Positions 17,871 through 26,923 of a stretch of DNA of 64,000 nucleotides are shown one piece after another. This stretch comes from JBNKVT01 sp050299335 (lineage in GTDB: Bacteria > Pseudomonadota > Alphaproteobacteria > Rhodobacterales > Rhodobacteraceae). The stretch is taken from contig JBNKVT010000035.1 in assembly GCA_050299335.1 (NCBI GenBank), forward strand, positions 62,001 through 126,000. The letters are read 5' to 3'. The notes beneath the pieces were generated by a model, which saw only the letters and a program-made list of their open reading frames with translations, was not told the origin of the DNA and did not search any database. The stretch's first letter is position 1; every line of letters starts with the position of its first letter. The position numbers and the translations under genes were made by a program.

Positions 17871-17960
17871 CGTTTGCACGTCAAGCGCGTTCACTTGTGG
17901 GGCAGAATTCGATTTGGCGAGAAAATGCCATTGTAGGGCGAAACCAGTCGAGGCGCGTGC

Positions 17961-18587
17961 ATGACAGCCAATACCCAGGCCGTTGGAAAGGTCTTTCAGA
18001 TCGGATTCAACAAGTGCGGAACCAAGAGCTTCGCCCAGCTTTTTTCGCAATCCGGCTATCCGGCGGTGCACTACCGGGTGCCGAGACGGGAGCGTCCGCG
18101 CATCCGGCTGGTCGAGGCGATGGAGCGCAACAGGGACGCCGGGCGCAAATTGTTCGCGGGCTATGACGACATCGTGTTCTTTTGCGATATGGAGCGCAAT
18201 ACCGCCGAGAACCGGTTCGATGGCTACAAGCTTTTCCGCGATTTGCTTGCGGATTATCCCGACGCGCGGTTCCTGTTGAACCTGCGCGATCCCGAACGGT
18301 GGATCCGTTCGCGGCTGGCCCACGAGCGCCAACTCTACGCGCAGAAATACATGGCCTGTTTCGGGATCGAAACCCTTGAGGACCTCAAGGCCCATTGGCT
18401 GGAAGACTGGCACACCCATATTGCCGACGTGCGGGGGTTCTTTGCCGACAAGCCCGGCAAGCTTGTCGAGTTCGACATCGAAACCGACGATGTCTCGGTG
18501 CTGCTGGAGTTCTTTTCCGATCTCGACCTGTCGCCCGACGCCTGGGCGCATAAGGGAAAGATGCGGGGCAAGCCGCTCGGTGATTGA
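17961..18587 (+). CDS. Small sulfotransferase-family protein
   Basis: A 208-residue P-loop sulfotransferase-like protein. FQIGFNKCGTKSF (12-24) matches the 5'-phosphosulfate (PAPS) loop, and RFLLNLRDPERWIRSRLAHE (about 95-114) matches the 3'-phosphate-binding region with its Arg and Ser. It would transfer sulfate from PAPS to a hydroxyl on a glycan or other acceptor, which is not known. It is a compact form with no membrane segment. It is monocistronic by spacing and only distantly related to the pair at 34.4-36.8 kb. Confidence 0.8.
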   Translation: MTANTQAVGKVFQIGFNKCGTKSFAQLFSQSGYPAVHYRVPRRERPRIRLVEAMERNRDAGRKLFAGYDDIVFFCDMERNTAENRFDGYKLFRDLLADYPDARFLLNLRDPERWIRSRLAHERQLYAQKYMACFGIETLEDLKAHWLEDWHTHIADVRGFFADKPGKLVEFDIETDDVSVLLEFFSDLDLSPDAWAHKGKMRGKPLGD

Positions 18588-18669
18588 GCGGTGATTTAGA
18601 ACGACTCCAGATTACTTGACTTGTTTGCTTGGGAAGCCCAGATTGGACCCAAGCAATCGGGGATATCTC

Positions 18670-19230
18670 ATGTTCATCCAGACCGAATCGACGCCGAACC
18701 CTGCCACCCTCAAATTCCTGCCCGGCCAGAGCGTGCTGAGCGCAGGGACGGCGGACTTTCCCTCGCCCGAGGCCGGGCAGAGCTCGCCGCTGGCGCGGCG
18801 GATTTTCGCGGTCGACGGGATTTCCGGGGTGTTCTTCGGCCCGGATTTCGTCACCGTGACCAAAGTCGACGAGATCGAATGGGACCATATCAAACCCTCT
18901 ATCCTCGGCGCGATCATGGAGCATTTCCAGTCCGGCCTGCCGGTGATGGAAGGCGATACCGGCGCTGTCGGTCATGCCGATCATGACGGGCCCGATGTCG
19001 AGATCGTCAACCAGATCAAGGAGTTGCTGGACACCCGTGTGCGGCCTGCCGTCGCACAGGATGGCGGCGACATCACCTTCCACGGGTTTGAACGCGGGGT
19101 CGTCTATCTGCATATGCAGGGCGCCTGCGCCGGTTGCCCCTCCTCGACCATGACCCTGAAGATGGGGATCGAGAACCTTCTGCGCCATTATATCCCGGAA
19201 GTGACCGAGGTCAGGCCCGTTGCCGCCTGA
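18670..19230 (+). CDS. NifU-like Fe-S scaffold/carrier (NfuA type)
   Basis: A 186-residue protein with an N-terminal Nfu_N domain (MFIQTESTPNPATLKFLPGQ and FFGPDFVTVTK) and a C-terminal NifU domain whose GACAGCPSS holds the CxxC that binds a shared 4Fe-4S cluster. It delivers Fe-S clusters to apo-proteins. This two-domain form is the alphaproteobacterial/mitochondrial NFU1 type. The ATG at 18670 gives the canonical N-terminus. The stop overlaps tsaB by 11 nt, a frequent neighbourhood in this group. Confidence 0.93.
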   Translation: MFIQTESTPNPATLKFLPGQSVLSAGTADFPSPEAGQSSPLARRIFAVDGISGVFFGPDFVTVTKVDEIEWDHIKPSILGAIMEHFQSGLPVMEGDTGAVGHADHDGPDVEIVNQIKELLDTRVRPAVAQDGGDITFHGFERGVVYLHMQGACAGCPSSTMTLKMGIENLLRHYIPEVTEVRPVAA

Positions 19231-19879
19231 CACAGCCCTTACCCTCGCCTTCGACACTTCAGCCGCGCATTGCGCGGCTGCTTTGCTTGAGGGCGATACC
19301 GTGCTGGTCTCGCGCACCGAACCGATGCTCAAGGGCCAGGCCGAACGGCTGATGCCGATGCTTGAAGAGGTGCTCGCGGAGGCCGGGCGCGGCTGGCGCG
19401 ATCTTGGGCGGATCGCGGTCGGGACGGGACCGGGGAACTTCACCGGAGTGCGGATTTCGGTGGCAGCGGCGCGGGGGCTGGCGCTTGGGCTTGGGGTTCC
19501 GGCGATCGGGGCGACGATGTTCGAGGCGCTGGCCCATGGCTTGCCGGGGCGGGTGACGATCCTTCTGGATGCGCGGCGCGAGCGGGTGTTCCTGCAGAGT
19601 TTCGAAGACGGCAGGCCGCTGGACGCGCCGGTTCAGGCCGATCTCGACACGTGTGCCGATGCGATCCCGGCGGGGCATACGCTCTATGGTCACCGGGCCG
19701 CGGAGATCGCCGAAGGTCTGGGCGCCAGGGCCGGAGCGCTGCCGATATTCCTGCCTGAGGCGCTGGCTCTGGCAACAAGGGACAAACCGACCGGCATGCG
19801 CCCCGCTCCGTTATATCTGCGTCCGGCGGATGCGGCGCCGTCCAACGATCCGCCGCCCCTGATCCTCGATGACGCCTGA
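19220..19879 (+). CDS. tsaB: tRNA t6A synthesis protein TsaB
   Basis: A 219-residue ASKHA-fold protein with LAFDTSAAHCAAAL (8-21) and GTGPGNFTGVRI, the family signature. It partners TsaD (not in this window) in adding threonylcarbamoyl to A37 of ANN-decoding tRNAs. It starts with TTG at 19220, 11 nt inside the NifU-like gene, and overlaps rimI by 11 nt, so the three are translationally linked. Confidence 0.92.
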   Translation: MPPDTALTLAFDTSAAHCAAALLEGDTVLVSRTEPMLKGQAERLMPMLEEVLAEAGRGWRDLGRIAVGTGPGNFTGVRISVAAARGLALGLGVPAIGATMFEALAHGLPGRVTILLDARRERVFLQSFEDGRPLDAPVQADLDTCADAIPAGHTLYGHRAAEIAEGLGARAGALPIFLPEALALATRDKPTGMRPAPLYLRPADAAPSNDPPPLILDDA

Positions 19880-20294
19880 GGCGCTGGCGGAGCTGCATGC
19901 GCGGTGTTTCGATACCGCGCCGCGCCCCTGGAGCCCGGAGGAGTTTGCGGGGATTCTGGCAGCCAGGGGCGTGCGGCTCCTGACCGTCGAGGGAGGATTC
20001 GCGGTGTTCCGGCTGGCCGGTCCCGAGGCCGAGGTGATGACCCTCGCCGTTGATCCCGGAAAAAGGCGCCAAGGCAAGGGGCGGCGGCTGGTGCGGATGC
20101 TGCTGGACGAGGCCAGGGTGGCCGGGGCGGCGGAGGTGCTGCTTGAAGTCTCCGAGTACAACGAAGCGGCCATTTCCCTCTATGAAAAACAGGGATTTGA
20201 GCGCGCGGGACATCGCAAGGATTACTATCAAGGCCCCCGGGGCACCAAGGCGGCGGCGATCGTGATGCGCAGGCTGCTCGCGCCCGCGGACTGA
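19869..20294 (+). CDS. rimI: Ribosomal-protein-alanine N-acetyltransferase RimI
   Basis: A 141-residue GNAT acetyltransferase. The acetyl-CoA loop is in VDPGKRRQGKGRRLV (about 61-75) and the C-terminal core EVSEYNEAAISLYEKQGFE is the RimI signature. It probably acetylates the N-terminal alanine of ribosomal protein S18. The tsaB-rimI order is conserved widely, which supports the name. Confidence 0.9.
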   Translation: MTPEALAELHARCFDTAPRPWSPEEFAGILAARGVRLLTVEGGFAVFRLAGPEAEVMTLAVDPGKRRQGKGRRLVRMLLDEARVAGAAEVLLEVSEYNEAAISLYEKQGFERAGHRKDYYQGPRGTKAAAIVMRRLLAPAD

Positions 20295-20331
20295 CCTAGG
20301 GGCAGACCGCCCCGGCTTTCCAAAAAGACAG

Positions 20332-20361
20332 TTGACCCTCTGGCACCGACTTGCCTTTATT
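20332..20361 (+). promoter_or_regulatory. Candidate promoter of the purine nucleoside uptake operon
   Basis: TTGACC (20332-20337) and TTTATT (20356-20361) are spaced 18 nt apart, about 105 nt upstream of the receptor gene, with a long leader between. No purine riboswitch is recognisable in that leader. Confidence 0.4.
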
Positions 20362-20465
20362 GTGGCACACGAACACCCGCGACCAAGCTGGCGGGACGGG
20401 CCTATGATGGCCTGTGCCAGAGACCGGAACTGGGGGCATGCGGGGATCCATCAGTGGAGGCTTAC

Positions 20466-21467
20466 ATGAATTTCTTCAAAACCCTGGTCGGTGCGGCTGC
20501 CCTTCTGGGCTCGGCGACAGCGCTTTCGGCCCAGGATTTCGCCCCAGCGGTGATCTTCGATCTCGGCGGCAAGTTCGACCGGTCCTTCAACCAGGCATCC
20601 TTCGAAGGGGCCGAGCGGTTCAAGGAAGAAACCGGCATCGAATACCGTGAATTCGAGATCCAGTCGGATGCCCAGCGCGAACAGGCGCTGCGCCGTTTCG
20701 CCGAACAGGGGGCCAACCCGATCATCGTGGCCGGTTTTGCCCAGGCCTCGGCGATGGAGACGGTGGCGGCTGAATTCCCCGACACCAGCTTCACCATCAT
20801 CGACGCCGTGGTCGATCTGCCGAACGTGCGCTCGGTGATCTTCCAGGAACATGAGGGCTCGTATCTTGTGGGCATGCTGGCGGCGATGAAATCCGAAAAC
20901 GGCACCGTGGGCTTTGTCGGCGGCATGGACATCCCGCTGATCCGGAAATTCGCCTGCGGCTATGTGCAGGGCGTGAAGGCGGTCAATCCCGATGCCACCG
21001 TGATCCAGAACATGACCGGCACCACCGGTGCGGCCTGGAACGACCCGGTGAAGGGCGGCGAGTTGACCATGGGCCAGATCGATCAGGGCGCTGACGTTGT
21101 CTATCACGCGGCAGGTGGCACCGGTCGCGGGGTTCTGCAGGCGGCTGCGGATGCCGGGATCCTCGGGATCGGCGTCGACAGCAACCAGAACTACATGCAC
21201 CCGGGTTCGGTCCTGACCTCGATGCTGAAGCGGGTCGATGTGGCAACCTATACCGCGATGAAGGACGCCCAGGACGGCAACTTCACCGCCGGTCTGCAGG
21301 TGCTTGGTCTGGCGCAGGACGGTGTCGGCTATGCCGTTGACGAAAACAACGAAAGCCTCCTGACCGACGAGATGACCGCTGCGGTCGAAGAGGCGAAGGC
21401 CGCGATCATCTCAGGCGAAATCTCTGTCCACGACTACACTTCCGACAGCGCCTGCCCGGTCGAATAA
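20466..21467 (+). CDS. BMP-family ABC substrate-binding protein (purine nucleoside type)
   Basis: A 333-residue periplasmic receptor of the basic-membrane-protein (BMP/PnrA-like) family, which binds purine nucleosides. It has a signal peptide ending SA/QDFAPAVIFD, then the family segments DLGGKFDRSFNQASFEGAE and ADVVYHAAGGTGRGVLQAA. TGGAGG precedes ATG 20466. The genes behind it (ATPase, two permeases, nucleoside phosphorylase) support nucleoside uptake. Confidence 0.9.
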   Translation: MNFFKTLVGAAALLGSATALSAQDFAPAVIFDLGGKFDRSFNQASFEGAERFKEETGIEYREFEIQSDAQREQALRRFAEQGANPIIVAGFAQASAMETVAAEFPDTSFTIIDAVVDLPNVRSVIFQEHEGSYLVGMLAAMKSENGTVGFVGGMDIPLIRKFACGYVQGVKAVNPDATVIQNMTGTTGAAWNDPVKGGELTMGQIDQGADVVYHAAGGTGRGVLQAAADAGILGIGVDSNQNYMHPGSVLTSMLKRVDVATYTAMKDAQDGNFTAGLQVLGLAQDGVGYAVDENNESLLTDEMTAAVEEAKAAIISGEISVHDYTSDSACPVE

Positions 21468-21473
21468 CCGGAT

Positions 21474-23081
21474 ATGGACGGGGTGGATGACCATTCGGAG
21501 CGGCTCGAGGGGGCCGCTCCTGACGCTCCGCTTGCCATTGAGCTGAGGGGGATCTCCAAGTCCTTCGGCCCGGTGCAGGCGAACAAGGATATCTCGCTTC
21601 AGGTCGCCAAGGGCACGATCCACGGGATTGTCGGCGAGAACGGTGCGGGGAAATCGACGCTGATGTCGATCCTTTACGGCTTTTACAATGCCGATGCCGG
21701 TGAGATTTTCATCAACGGCGAAAAGACCGAAATTCACAATTCCGACGATGCGATCCGGGCCGGGATCGGCATGGTCCATCAGCATTTCATGCTGGTGCAG
21801 CCGTTCACGGTGCTCGAAAACGTCGTTCTCGGCGCCGAAGAGGGCCGCCTCCTGAAACCCTCGCTGGCCAAGGCGCGCGATGTGCTGACTGAACTGGCCC
21901 ATGAATACGAGCTCGAAGTCGATCCCGATGCCATCGTCGGCGACCTCGCCGTCGGGTTCCAGCAGCGGGTGGAGATCCTGAAGGCGCTCTACCGCCATGC
22001 CGATATCCTGATCCTCGACGAGCCCACCGGCGTCCTGACCCCCGCCGAGGCCGACCATCTGTTCCGCATCCTTCAGGGGCTGAAGGAACAGGGCAAGACG
22101 ATCATCCTCATCACCCACAAGCTGCGCGAGATCATGAAGGTGACCGATACCGTGTCGGTCATGCGGCGGGGCGAAATGACCAATACGGTGAAGACCTCCG
22201 ACACCTCGCCCGAACAGCTGGCCGAAATGATGGTAGGCCGCTCGGTGCTGCTGCGCGTCGAAAAGAAACCCGCGCAAATCGGCGAACGCGTCCTCAAGGT
22301 CCGCGATCTGGAGGTGACCGACCCGAGCGGGTTCAAACGCCTCAAGGGCGTGTCCTTCGACCTGCACAAGGGCGAGATTCTCGGTATCGCCGGGGTCGCC
22401 GGGAACGGCCAGTCGGCCCTCTTGGAGGTTCTCGGTGGTATTACCGAGGCCAGCGGCGGCTCGGTCATCTTGAATGGCCAGCCCATCGACCTGAAAGGCG
22501 GCGACGATGCCCGCGAGCGCCGCCATGCCGGCTTCGGCCATGTGCCGGAGGACCGCCACCGCCTTGGCCTGATCATGCCCTTCCACGCCTGGGAGAACAC
22601 CTGTTTCGGCTACCACGACCAGCCGGAATATCAGAAAGGCCGCTTCCTGATGGATCTGGACGCGATGCGCAACGACGCGCGGGCCAAGATCGAGAAATTC
22701 GACGTCCGCCCCGACAATTGCGACCTCGAGGCCCGCAATTTCTCCGGCGGCAACCAGCAAAAGATCGTGCTGGCCCGCGAGATCGACCGCAATCCCGAAG
22801 TCCTGCTCGTCGGCCAGCCCACACGCGGCGTCGATATCGGGGCCATCGAGTTCATCCACCAGCAGCTTGTCGATCTGCGCGATCAGGGCAAGGCCGTCCT
22901 CCTCGTCTCGGTCGAACTGGACGAAATCCTCGGCCTCGCCGACCGCATCCTCGTCTTCTTCGCCGGTGAAATCTCCGGCGAGCGCCTGCCCGCAGACACC
23001 GACGAGAACGAACTCGGCCTTCTCATGGCCGGCATCGACCCCCGCAAGGAGGCCGCAGCGCCCGAGGAGGCGCTGCTATGA
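21474..23081 (+). CDS. Nucleoside/sugar-type ABC transporter, double ATPase
   Basis: A 535-residue protein with two fused ABC domains. The first has Walker A GENGAGKST (54-62), HQHFMLVQPF and Walker B ILILDEPTGVLTP, but a degenerate signature (LAVGFQQRVEILKAL). The second has the class-typical degenerate Walker A GVAGNGQSALLE and an intact signature FSGGNQQKIVLARE. This asymmetry is normal for the nucleoside (NupA/RbsA-like) class. ATG 21474 starts 6 nt after the receptor stop. The stop overlaps the permease by ATGA. Confidence 0.92.
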   Translation: MDGVDDHSERLEGAAPDAPLAIELRGISKSFGPVQANKDISLQVAKGTIHGIVGENGAGKSTLMSILYGFYNADAGEIFINGEKTEIHNSDDAIRAGIGMVHQHFMLVQPFTVLENVVLGAEEGRLLKPSLAKARDVLTELAHEYELEVDPDAIVGDLAVGFQQRVEILKALYRHADILILDEPTGVLTPAEADHLFRILQGLKEQGKTIILITHKLREIMKVTDTVSVMRRGEMTNTVKTSDTSPEQLAEMMVGRSVLLRVEKKPAQIGERVLKVRDLEVTDPSGFKRLKGVSFDLHKGEILGIAGVAGNGQSALLEVLGGITEASGGSVILNGQPIDLKGGDDARERRHAGFGHVPEDRHRLGLIMPFHAWENTCFGYHDQPEYQKGRFLMDLDAMRNDARAKIEKFDVRPDNCDLEARNFSGGNQQKIVLAREIDRNPEVLLVGQPTRGVDIGAIEFIHQQLVDLRDQGKAVLLVSVELDEILGLADRILVFFAGEISGERLPADTDENELGLLMAGIDPRKEAAAPEEALL

Positions 23082-24169
23082 AGCTCCCCCGCTGGGCCGA
23101 CGTCGCCCTGATCCCCTTCCTGTCGCTGGTGCTGGCGATGATCGTCTCTGGCATCGTGCTGCTCTTCATCGGCGAGAACCCGATCCGGGCCATGGTCATC
23201 ATGATCAAGGGTTCGGTGGGGTCGGATTACGGCATCGGCTATACGCTGTTCTACGCCACCAACTTCATCTTCACCGGCCTCGCCGTCGCCATCGCCTTCC
23301 ACGCGTCGCTGTTCAATATCGGCGGTGAAGGGCAGGCGAATGTCGCGGGTCTCGGCGTCGCCGTCGTCTGCCTCAGCTTCCTCGGCGATATCCACTGGCT
23401 GGTTGCCTTCCCGCTGGCGATCATCGGCGCGGCAGTCGTGGGCGCGGCATGGGCCGCCATCCCCGCCTATCTGCAGGCTAAGCGCGGCAGCCATATCGTG
23501 ATCACCACGATCATGTTCAACTACATCGCCGCCGCGCTGATGATCTATCTCTTGAACGAGTATTTCAAAGTCCCCGGCTCCATGGCCCCTGAGAGCGCGC
23601 GGTTCCCCGAAGGCAGTTTCATCCCGCGCATCGACCAGATGGCCGCCTGGGTCGGCATCAGCCTCACCCGCACCCCGGTCAACATCTCATTCCTGCTGGC
23701 CCTCGTCTGCTGCTGGGGCGTCTGGCTGCTGATCTGGCGCTCGCGCCTCGGCTACGAAATCCGCGCCTTCGGCCGGTCCGAGCCCGCCGCCCTCTACGCC
23801 GGTATCCGCCCCTTCAGGATCACCATGATCGCGCTGTTGCTGTCGGGTGGCATGGCCGGGCTGATGGCCACCAACACCGTCATGGGCGAGCTGCACCGGC
23901 TCAATCTCGACAGCGTCCAGGGTGCCGGTTTCGTCGGCATCGCCGTCGCCCTGATGGGCCGCAACCACCCCGTCGGCGTCCTCCTCGCAGCGCTGCTGTT
24001 CGGAATGCTCTACCAGGGCGGCACCGAGCTGAGTTTCGAGATGCAGATCCCCCGCGAACTGATCCTCACCATCCAGGCGCTGGTGATCCTGTTCACCGGC
24101 TCGATGGAGAACCTCGTGCGGATGCCGGTCGAGAAACTGTTCCTCAAATTCGGGCAGAGAGAGGCGTGA
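23078..24169 (+). CDS. Nucleoside ABC transporter, permease 1
   Basis: A 363-residue inner-membrane permease of the BPD_transp_2 (branched-chain/ribose/nucleoside) fold with about ten hydrophobic segments. FHASLFNIGGEGQANVAGLG and MAGLMATNTVMGE are characteristic of the NupB-like subunit. It forms a heterodimer with the permease at 24799-25974. The start overlaps the ATPase by 4 nt, and the stop overlaps the LysE gene (TGATG). Confidence 0.92.
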   Translation: MKLPRWADVALIPFLSLVLAMIVSGIVLLFIGENPIRAMVIMIKGSVGSDYGIGYTLFYATNFIFTGLAVAIAFHASLFNIGGEGQANVAGLGVAVVCLSFLGDIHWLVAFPLAIIGAAVVGAAWAAIPAYLQAKRGSHIVITTIMFNYIAAALMIYLLNEYFKVPGSMAPESARFPEGSFIPRIDQMAAWVGISLTRTPVNISFLLALVCCWGVWLLIWRSRLGYEIRAFGRSEPAALYAGIRPFRITMIALLLSGGMAGLMATNTVMGELHRLNLDSVQGAGFVGIAVALMGRNHPVGVLLAALLFGMLYQGGTELSFEMQIPRELILTIQALVILFTGSMENLVRMPVEKLFLKFGQREA

Positions 24170-24795
24170 TGGAAGACTATCTGCCCCAGTTCCTGCTGGC
24201 CTGGTCGATCCAGATCACCGGCGTCCTGTCCCCCGGCCCCGGCGTCGCGCTGATCCTCGGCGTGGCCACCGCGCAAGGCCGCCGCGCCGCCTACCTTACA
24301 ACCCTCGGCATCGCCTCAGGCTCGATCATCCTCTGCCTTGCCACCATCATCGGCATCGCCGCAATCTTTGCCGAGATCGCAGGTGCCATGACCGTGATCC
24401 GCTATATCGGTGCTGCCTATCTCATCTGGCTCGCCTGGGGCGCCTTCCGCAAGGCGGTGAACCCGCCCAAACTCACCCCCGCCGAAATCGCCCCCCGCTC
24501 CGCCGCAAAGCACTGGACCACCGGCTTCCTCTTGCAGATCACCAACCCCAAGGCGATCTTCTTCTGGCTGGCCATCGCCGCCCTCGGCGGTGTCGGAGAC
24601 GCCCCGGCCCCGATGATCGCGCTGTTCGTCGCCGTCTCGTTCCTGAATTCGCTCCTCGGCCACGGGCTCTGGGCGCTGGTCTTCTCGACCTCCGCCATGC
24701 GCGCCCTCTACCACCGCGCCCGCCGCCCCATCGAGGCGGCCCTCGGGGCGTTCTTCACCTTCGCCGCCTTCCGGCTGGCCACCGAGCGGAGCTGA
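24169..24795 (+). CDS. LysE/RhtB-family exporter
   Basis: A 208-residue, about six-helix exporter of the LysE family. The N-terminal GVLSPGPGVALILGVATAQGRR contains the PGP motif, and LLQITNPKAIFFW is the second conserved segment. The family exports amino acids or metabolites; a purine-base or other by-product is possible here but unproven. It lies inside the nucleoside importer operon between two permease genes, with 1-nt overlap upstream and 3 nt before the next gene. ATG 24169 is preferred to GTG 24166. Confidence 0.87.
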   Translation: MEDYLPQFLLAWSIQITGVLSPGPGVALILGVATAQGRRAAYLTTLGIASGSIILCLATIIGIAAIFAEIAGAMTVIRYIGAAYLIWLAWGAFRKAVNPPKLTPAEIAPRSAAKHWTTGFLLQITNPKAIFFWLAIAALGGVGDAPAPMIALFVAVSFLNSLLGHGLWALVFSTSAMRALYHRARRPIEAALGAFFTFAAFRLATERS

Positions 24796-24798
24796 GCC

Positions 24799-25974
24799 AT
24801 GGATTTCGCCACCATCCTCCAGATCCTCGACTCGGCCTTCCGCCTGGCGACCCCGCTGATGCTCGCCTGCTTCGCCGGGCTGTTCTCGGAACGCTCCGGC
24901 ATCTTCGATATCGGCCTCGAAGGCAAGATGCTCGCCGCCGCCTTCACCTCCGCCGCCATCGCCGCCTGGGCCGGTGCCCCGGTGGTCGAGAACCCGCTCC
25001 CCGGCGAATTCTCCGGCCTCGGCCTGGGCTGGTCTGCCGCCTTCATTGGCCTCTTCGCTGGGATCCTCGTTTCGATCCTCCTCGCCCTCCTCCACGGCTT
25101 CGCCTCGATCACGCTGAGGGGCAACCAGCTGATCTCCGGCGTCGCCATCAACTTCCTCGCCTCCGGCCTGACCGTCGTCATCGGCCAGAGCTGGTTCCGC
25201 CTCGGCGGCCAGACCCCGCAACTGGTCGGAGACACCCGTTTCTCCGGCATCACCCTGCCCTTCGCCGACGCTGCCTATGACATCCCGGTCCTCGGACCGA
25301 TCTATGCCGAGCTGATTTCCGGCCACAACATCCTCGTCTACATCGCCTTCGCCATGGTCCCCGTCGCGTGGTGGGTCCTCTACCGCACCCGCTTCGGCCT
25401 CCGCCTGCGCGCGGTGGGCGAGAATCCCGGCGCCGTCGATACCGCAGGCATCTCGGTCGTCCGCCTCCGCTACTCCGCCGTCATCATCGCCGGCCTCCTT
25501 TGCGGGATTGCCGGAGCCTACCTTTCCATGGGCACCTCCGCCGCTGGCTTCGTCCGCGAAATGACCGCCGGCAAGGGCTTCATCGCGCTCGCCGCCCTCA
25601 TCTTCGCCAAGTGGAGACCCCTCCCGGCCCTCGGCGCCTGCCTGCTCTTCGGCTTCCTCGAAGCGGTCGGGTCCAAGTATCAAAGCCAGGTCCCGGCGGT
25701 GCTCATCATCCTCGGGGTCGGTGTCCTTGGCGGCGCGCTGATGGTCCAGGTCCGGCAGAACAAGGCCCTGCTGGCGGTCTCTGCAGTCGGCACGGCACTC
25801 CTGCTCGCCTATCCGGTGATTTCGATCACTGGCAACTGGTTTGCGACCATCGGCATCCCCGTCCAGTTCATGCAGGCGCTGCCCTATATCCTCGTCGTCG
25901 TCATCCTCGCCGGTTTCATCGGCAAGGCCATCCCGCCCAAGGCGGGGGGCATCCCCTACGTGAAGGAGCGCTAG
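24799..25974 (+). CDS. Nucleoside ABC transporter, permease 2
   Basis: A 391-residue BPD_transp_2 permease, the NupC-like partner of permease 1. Typical segments are FSERSGIFDIGLEGKMLAAA and LRAVGENPGAVDTAGISV. It has about ten membrane segments and a long C-terminal hydrophobic tail. It stops at TAG 25972-25974, immediately before the phosphorylase ATG, consistent with one mRNA. Confidence 0.92.
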   Translation: MDFATILQILDSAFRLATPLMLACFAGLFSERSGIFDIGLEGKMLAAAFTSAAIAAWAGAPVVENPLPGEFSGLGLGWSAAFIGLFAGILVSILLALLHGFASITLRGNQLISGVAINFLASGLTVVIGQSWFRLGGQTPQLVGDTRFSGITLPFADAAYDIPVLGPIYAELISGHNILVYIAFAMVPVAWWVLYRTRFGLRLRAVGENPGAVDTAGISVVRLRYSAVIIAGLLCGIAGAYLSMGTSAAGFVREMTAGKGFIALAALIFAKWRPLPALGACLLFGFLEAVGSKYQSQVPAVLIILGVGVLGGALMVQVRQNKALLAVSAVGTALLLAYPVISITGNWFATIGIPVQFMQALPYILVVVILAGFIGKAIPPKAGGIPYVKER

Positions 25975-26775
25975 ATGAGCGCCGCCGACCTCATCCACAC
26001 CATCCAGGCCAAGGCAGGCGCCGAGCACGTCCGTGTCGGCCTCATCCTCGGCTCCGGCCTCGGCCATCTGGCGGAAACCGTGCAGGGTGTCGCCATCGAC
26101 TACACCGACCTCCCCGGCTTCCCCCATGCGGGCGTCTCGGGCCATAACCCGAAACTGGTCATCGGCGATCTCGAAGGCACCCGCGTCGCCGTCCTTGGCG
26201 GACGCGCCCATTACTACGAGAAGGGCGACCCCACTGCGATGCGCCTGCCGCTGGAGGTCCTCGCAGGCCTCGGTGCCGAACAACTGCTCCTGACCAACGC
26301 GGCGGGATCGTTCCGCGAGGATATCCCCCCGGGCGACCTGATGCTGATCTCGGACCACCTGAATTATTCCGGCCTCAACCCGCTGATCGGCGAGGCCACC
26401 GACCGCCGCTTCGTCAACATGGTCGATGCCTATGACCCCGGCATCCGCACCGCCCTGACCGGGGCCGCCTCTGCCGAGGGCATCGACCTCAAATCCGGCG
26501 TCTACGCCTGGTATTCCGGCCCCTCCTTCGAGACCCCGGCCGAGATCAGGGCGCTGAAGATCCTCGGTGCGGATGCAGTCGGTATGTCCACGGTCCCGGA
26601 GGTCATCCTCGCCCGCTTCCTCGGCCTCAAGGCCGCCGCCATCTCGACCATCACCAACATGGCCGCCGGCATGTCGTCCGAGGTGCTCTCCCACGAACAC
26701 ACCAAGGCCATGGCCCCGCTTGGCGCGGCCAAGCTGGAAAAGGTCCTGCGCCGCTATCTTGCCTCGCTGAACTGA
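25975..26775 (+). CDS. Purine-nucleoside phosphorylase
   Basis: A 266-residue trimeric-type PNP. LILGSGLGHLAE (23-34) binds phosphate, GRAHYYEKGD is the second phosphate-site loop, LTNAAGSFREDIPPGDL and GPSFETPAEIRALKILGADAVGMS surround the purine and ribose sites. It cleaves imported (deoxy)nucleosides to base and ribose-1-phosphate. It starts directly at the end of permease 2, so uptake and cleavage are co-expressed. Whether it is the guanosine/inosine- or xanthosine-preferring form is not readable. Confidence 0.9.
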   Translation: MSAADLIHTIQAKAGAEHVRVGLILGSGLGHLAETVQGVAIDYTDLPGFPHAGVSGHNPKLVIGDLEGTRVAVLGGRAHYYEKGDPTAMRLPLEVLAGLGAEQLLLTNAAGSFREDIPPGDLMLISDHLNYSGLNPLIGEATDRRFVNMVDAYDPGIRTALTGAASAEGIDLKSGVYAWYSGPSFETPAEIRALKILGADAVGMSTVPEVILARFLGLKAAAISTITNMAAGMSSEVLSHEHTKAMAPLGAAKLEKVLRRYLASLN

Positions 26776-26923
26776 CCGCCACCTGGTGATAAACGCCACA
26801 AACCGCCGACAGTCGGCAAGCCTGCGACGGTCAGCCGCCCGGCTTTGTCATCTGCACGTCAGACCCAGGCCCTCGTCTGTATCACGCTGTTCGTGACCGC
26901 AACGAATCAGACAGGAGTCCGTG

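Noticed and set aside
20338..20356. Sigma54-type promoter (TGGCAC ... TTGC)
   Set aside because: The GG-to-GC spacing is 9 nt instead of the required 10.
20362..20465. Purine riboswitch in the leader of the nucleoside operon
   Set aside because: No conserved three-way-junction sequence of the purine class was found.
24316..26799. 827-residue open frame on the minus strand
   Set aside because: It is antisense to lysE, permease 2 and the phosphorylase. Its Gly/Glu/Asp-rich composition is that expected from the reverse of high-GC codons, and it has no domain or ribosome binding site.
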